64,000 nucleotides of DNA from Prochilodus magdalenae. Lineage: Eukaryota > Chordata > Actinopteri > Characiformes > Prochilodontidae. Position 1 is the first letter of the stretch; every line of letters begins with the position of its first letter. Of the stretch, positions 63,591 to 64,000 are shown in pieces. The stretch is from the NCBI GenBank assembly GCA_024036415.1, contig JAMWET010005019.1, positions 183,047 through 247,046 on the forward strand, in the 5' to 3' direction. The translations under genes were made by a program, and so were the position numbers. The notes beneath the pieces were generated by a model that was not told the DNA's origin, made no database searches, and worked only from the letters and a program-made list of their open reading frames with translations.

Positions 63591-64000
63591 TATTTGGAAT
63601 GCTGACGATGGAAAAATAGCGGACAATCTTTATTATTATTATTATTATTACACTCTGAATGCCTGTGTGTACATCTCAGCCAGTGAAGTTTTAGAGAGCC
63701 GGTGGAATTACTACCTATTCAAACCGCAGAACAACCATCCCCACAGTAATTCCACACCTGAATTTTTGTAAAGGTTTAGCTCTCCTCCTTTCTTGGCTAG
63801 AAGGTGAGACGAGTGTGGCGTCCTGTTACTTCGGGTCCACTTCATGCGCAACAAACAGGGACTTGGAAACGCTCAGCTCTCCTTCGCGATTCCTGTTTAG
63901 ACCGCCGCAAGCCCCTAGAAGTGAGAATTGACAGGATCAGATGTCTGGGAATTCAGCTACTTGCTGTGCTATGTCTCTTGGAATCTGAGCCGTGCGTTTC

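Overview
The window is vertebrate, almost certainly ray-finned fish, nuclear DNA. It has small exons with GT-AG introns, many Tc1/mariner relics, tRNA-derived SINEs, minisatellites and simple repeats. Five protein-coding genes are recognisable. The set chchd2, phkg1, psph and nipsnap2 matches a known conserved vertebrate neighbourhood (human 7p11.2), which supports the identities. I cannot name the species; an otophysan fish is only a guess.

Layout. At 1-2300 is the 5' part of an SR splicing-factor gene (srsf7, minus strand, RS-domain exons off the left edge). At 3015-7600 is chchd2 (plus, complete, 168 codons in 4 exons). At about 9640-28373 is phkg1 (plus, complete, 394 codons in 9 coding exons), its introns loaded with minisatellites and transposon relics. 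At 31186-39215 is an endogenous retrovirus in plus orientation. At about 39400-44515 is psph (plus, 190 of about 225 expected codons). At 44516-52572 is a gene-poor, partly scrambled and tandemly duplicated stretch containing a nearly full-length but decayed Tc1-like element. At 52573-62276 is nipsnap2 (minus), whose 5' exons lie beyond the right edge.

The host genes are not an operon-like unit. They are housekeeping and metabolic genes: nuclear RNA splicing (srsf7), mitochondrial intermembrane-space/respiratory function (chchd2), glycogen breakdown (phkg1), serine biosynthesis (psph) and a mitochondrial matrix or outer-surface protein (nipsnap2). psph and nipsnap2 converge, and the last coding exon of each could not be found in the stretch between them. 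That points to a local deletion, misassembly or uncorrected sequence.

The most interesting object is the retrovirus. Its terminal repeats look identical by eye (307 bp). It has a tRNA-Trp primer binding site, a leader of nested 92-bp repeats, gag and protease in one frame separated by UGA, and intact RNase H and integrase domains. The reverse transcriptase core is missing and env is nearly absent. Its ends are arranged like a genomic RNA (R-U5 ... U3-R) rather than LTR ... LTR, with a 5-bp flanking duplication. Other notable points are seven minisatellite arrays, some with open reading frames purely because the period is a multiple of three; a duplicated splice donor in a nipsnap2 intron; and four kinds of non-autonomous DNA transposon with clear ends. 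I found no evidence of a novel defence or biosynthetic system.
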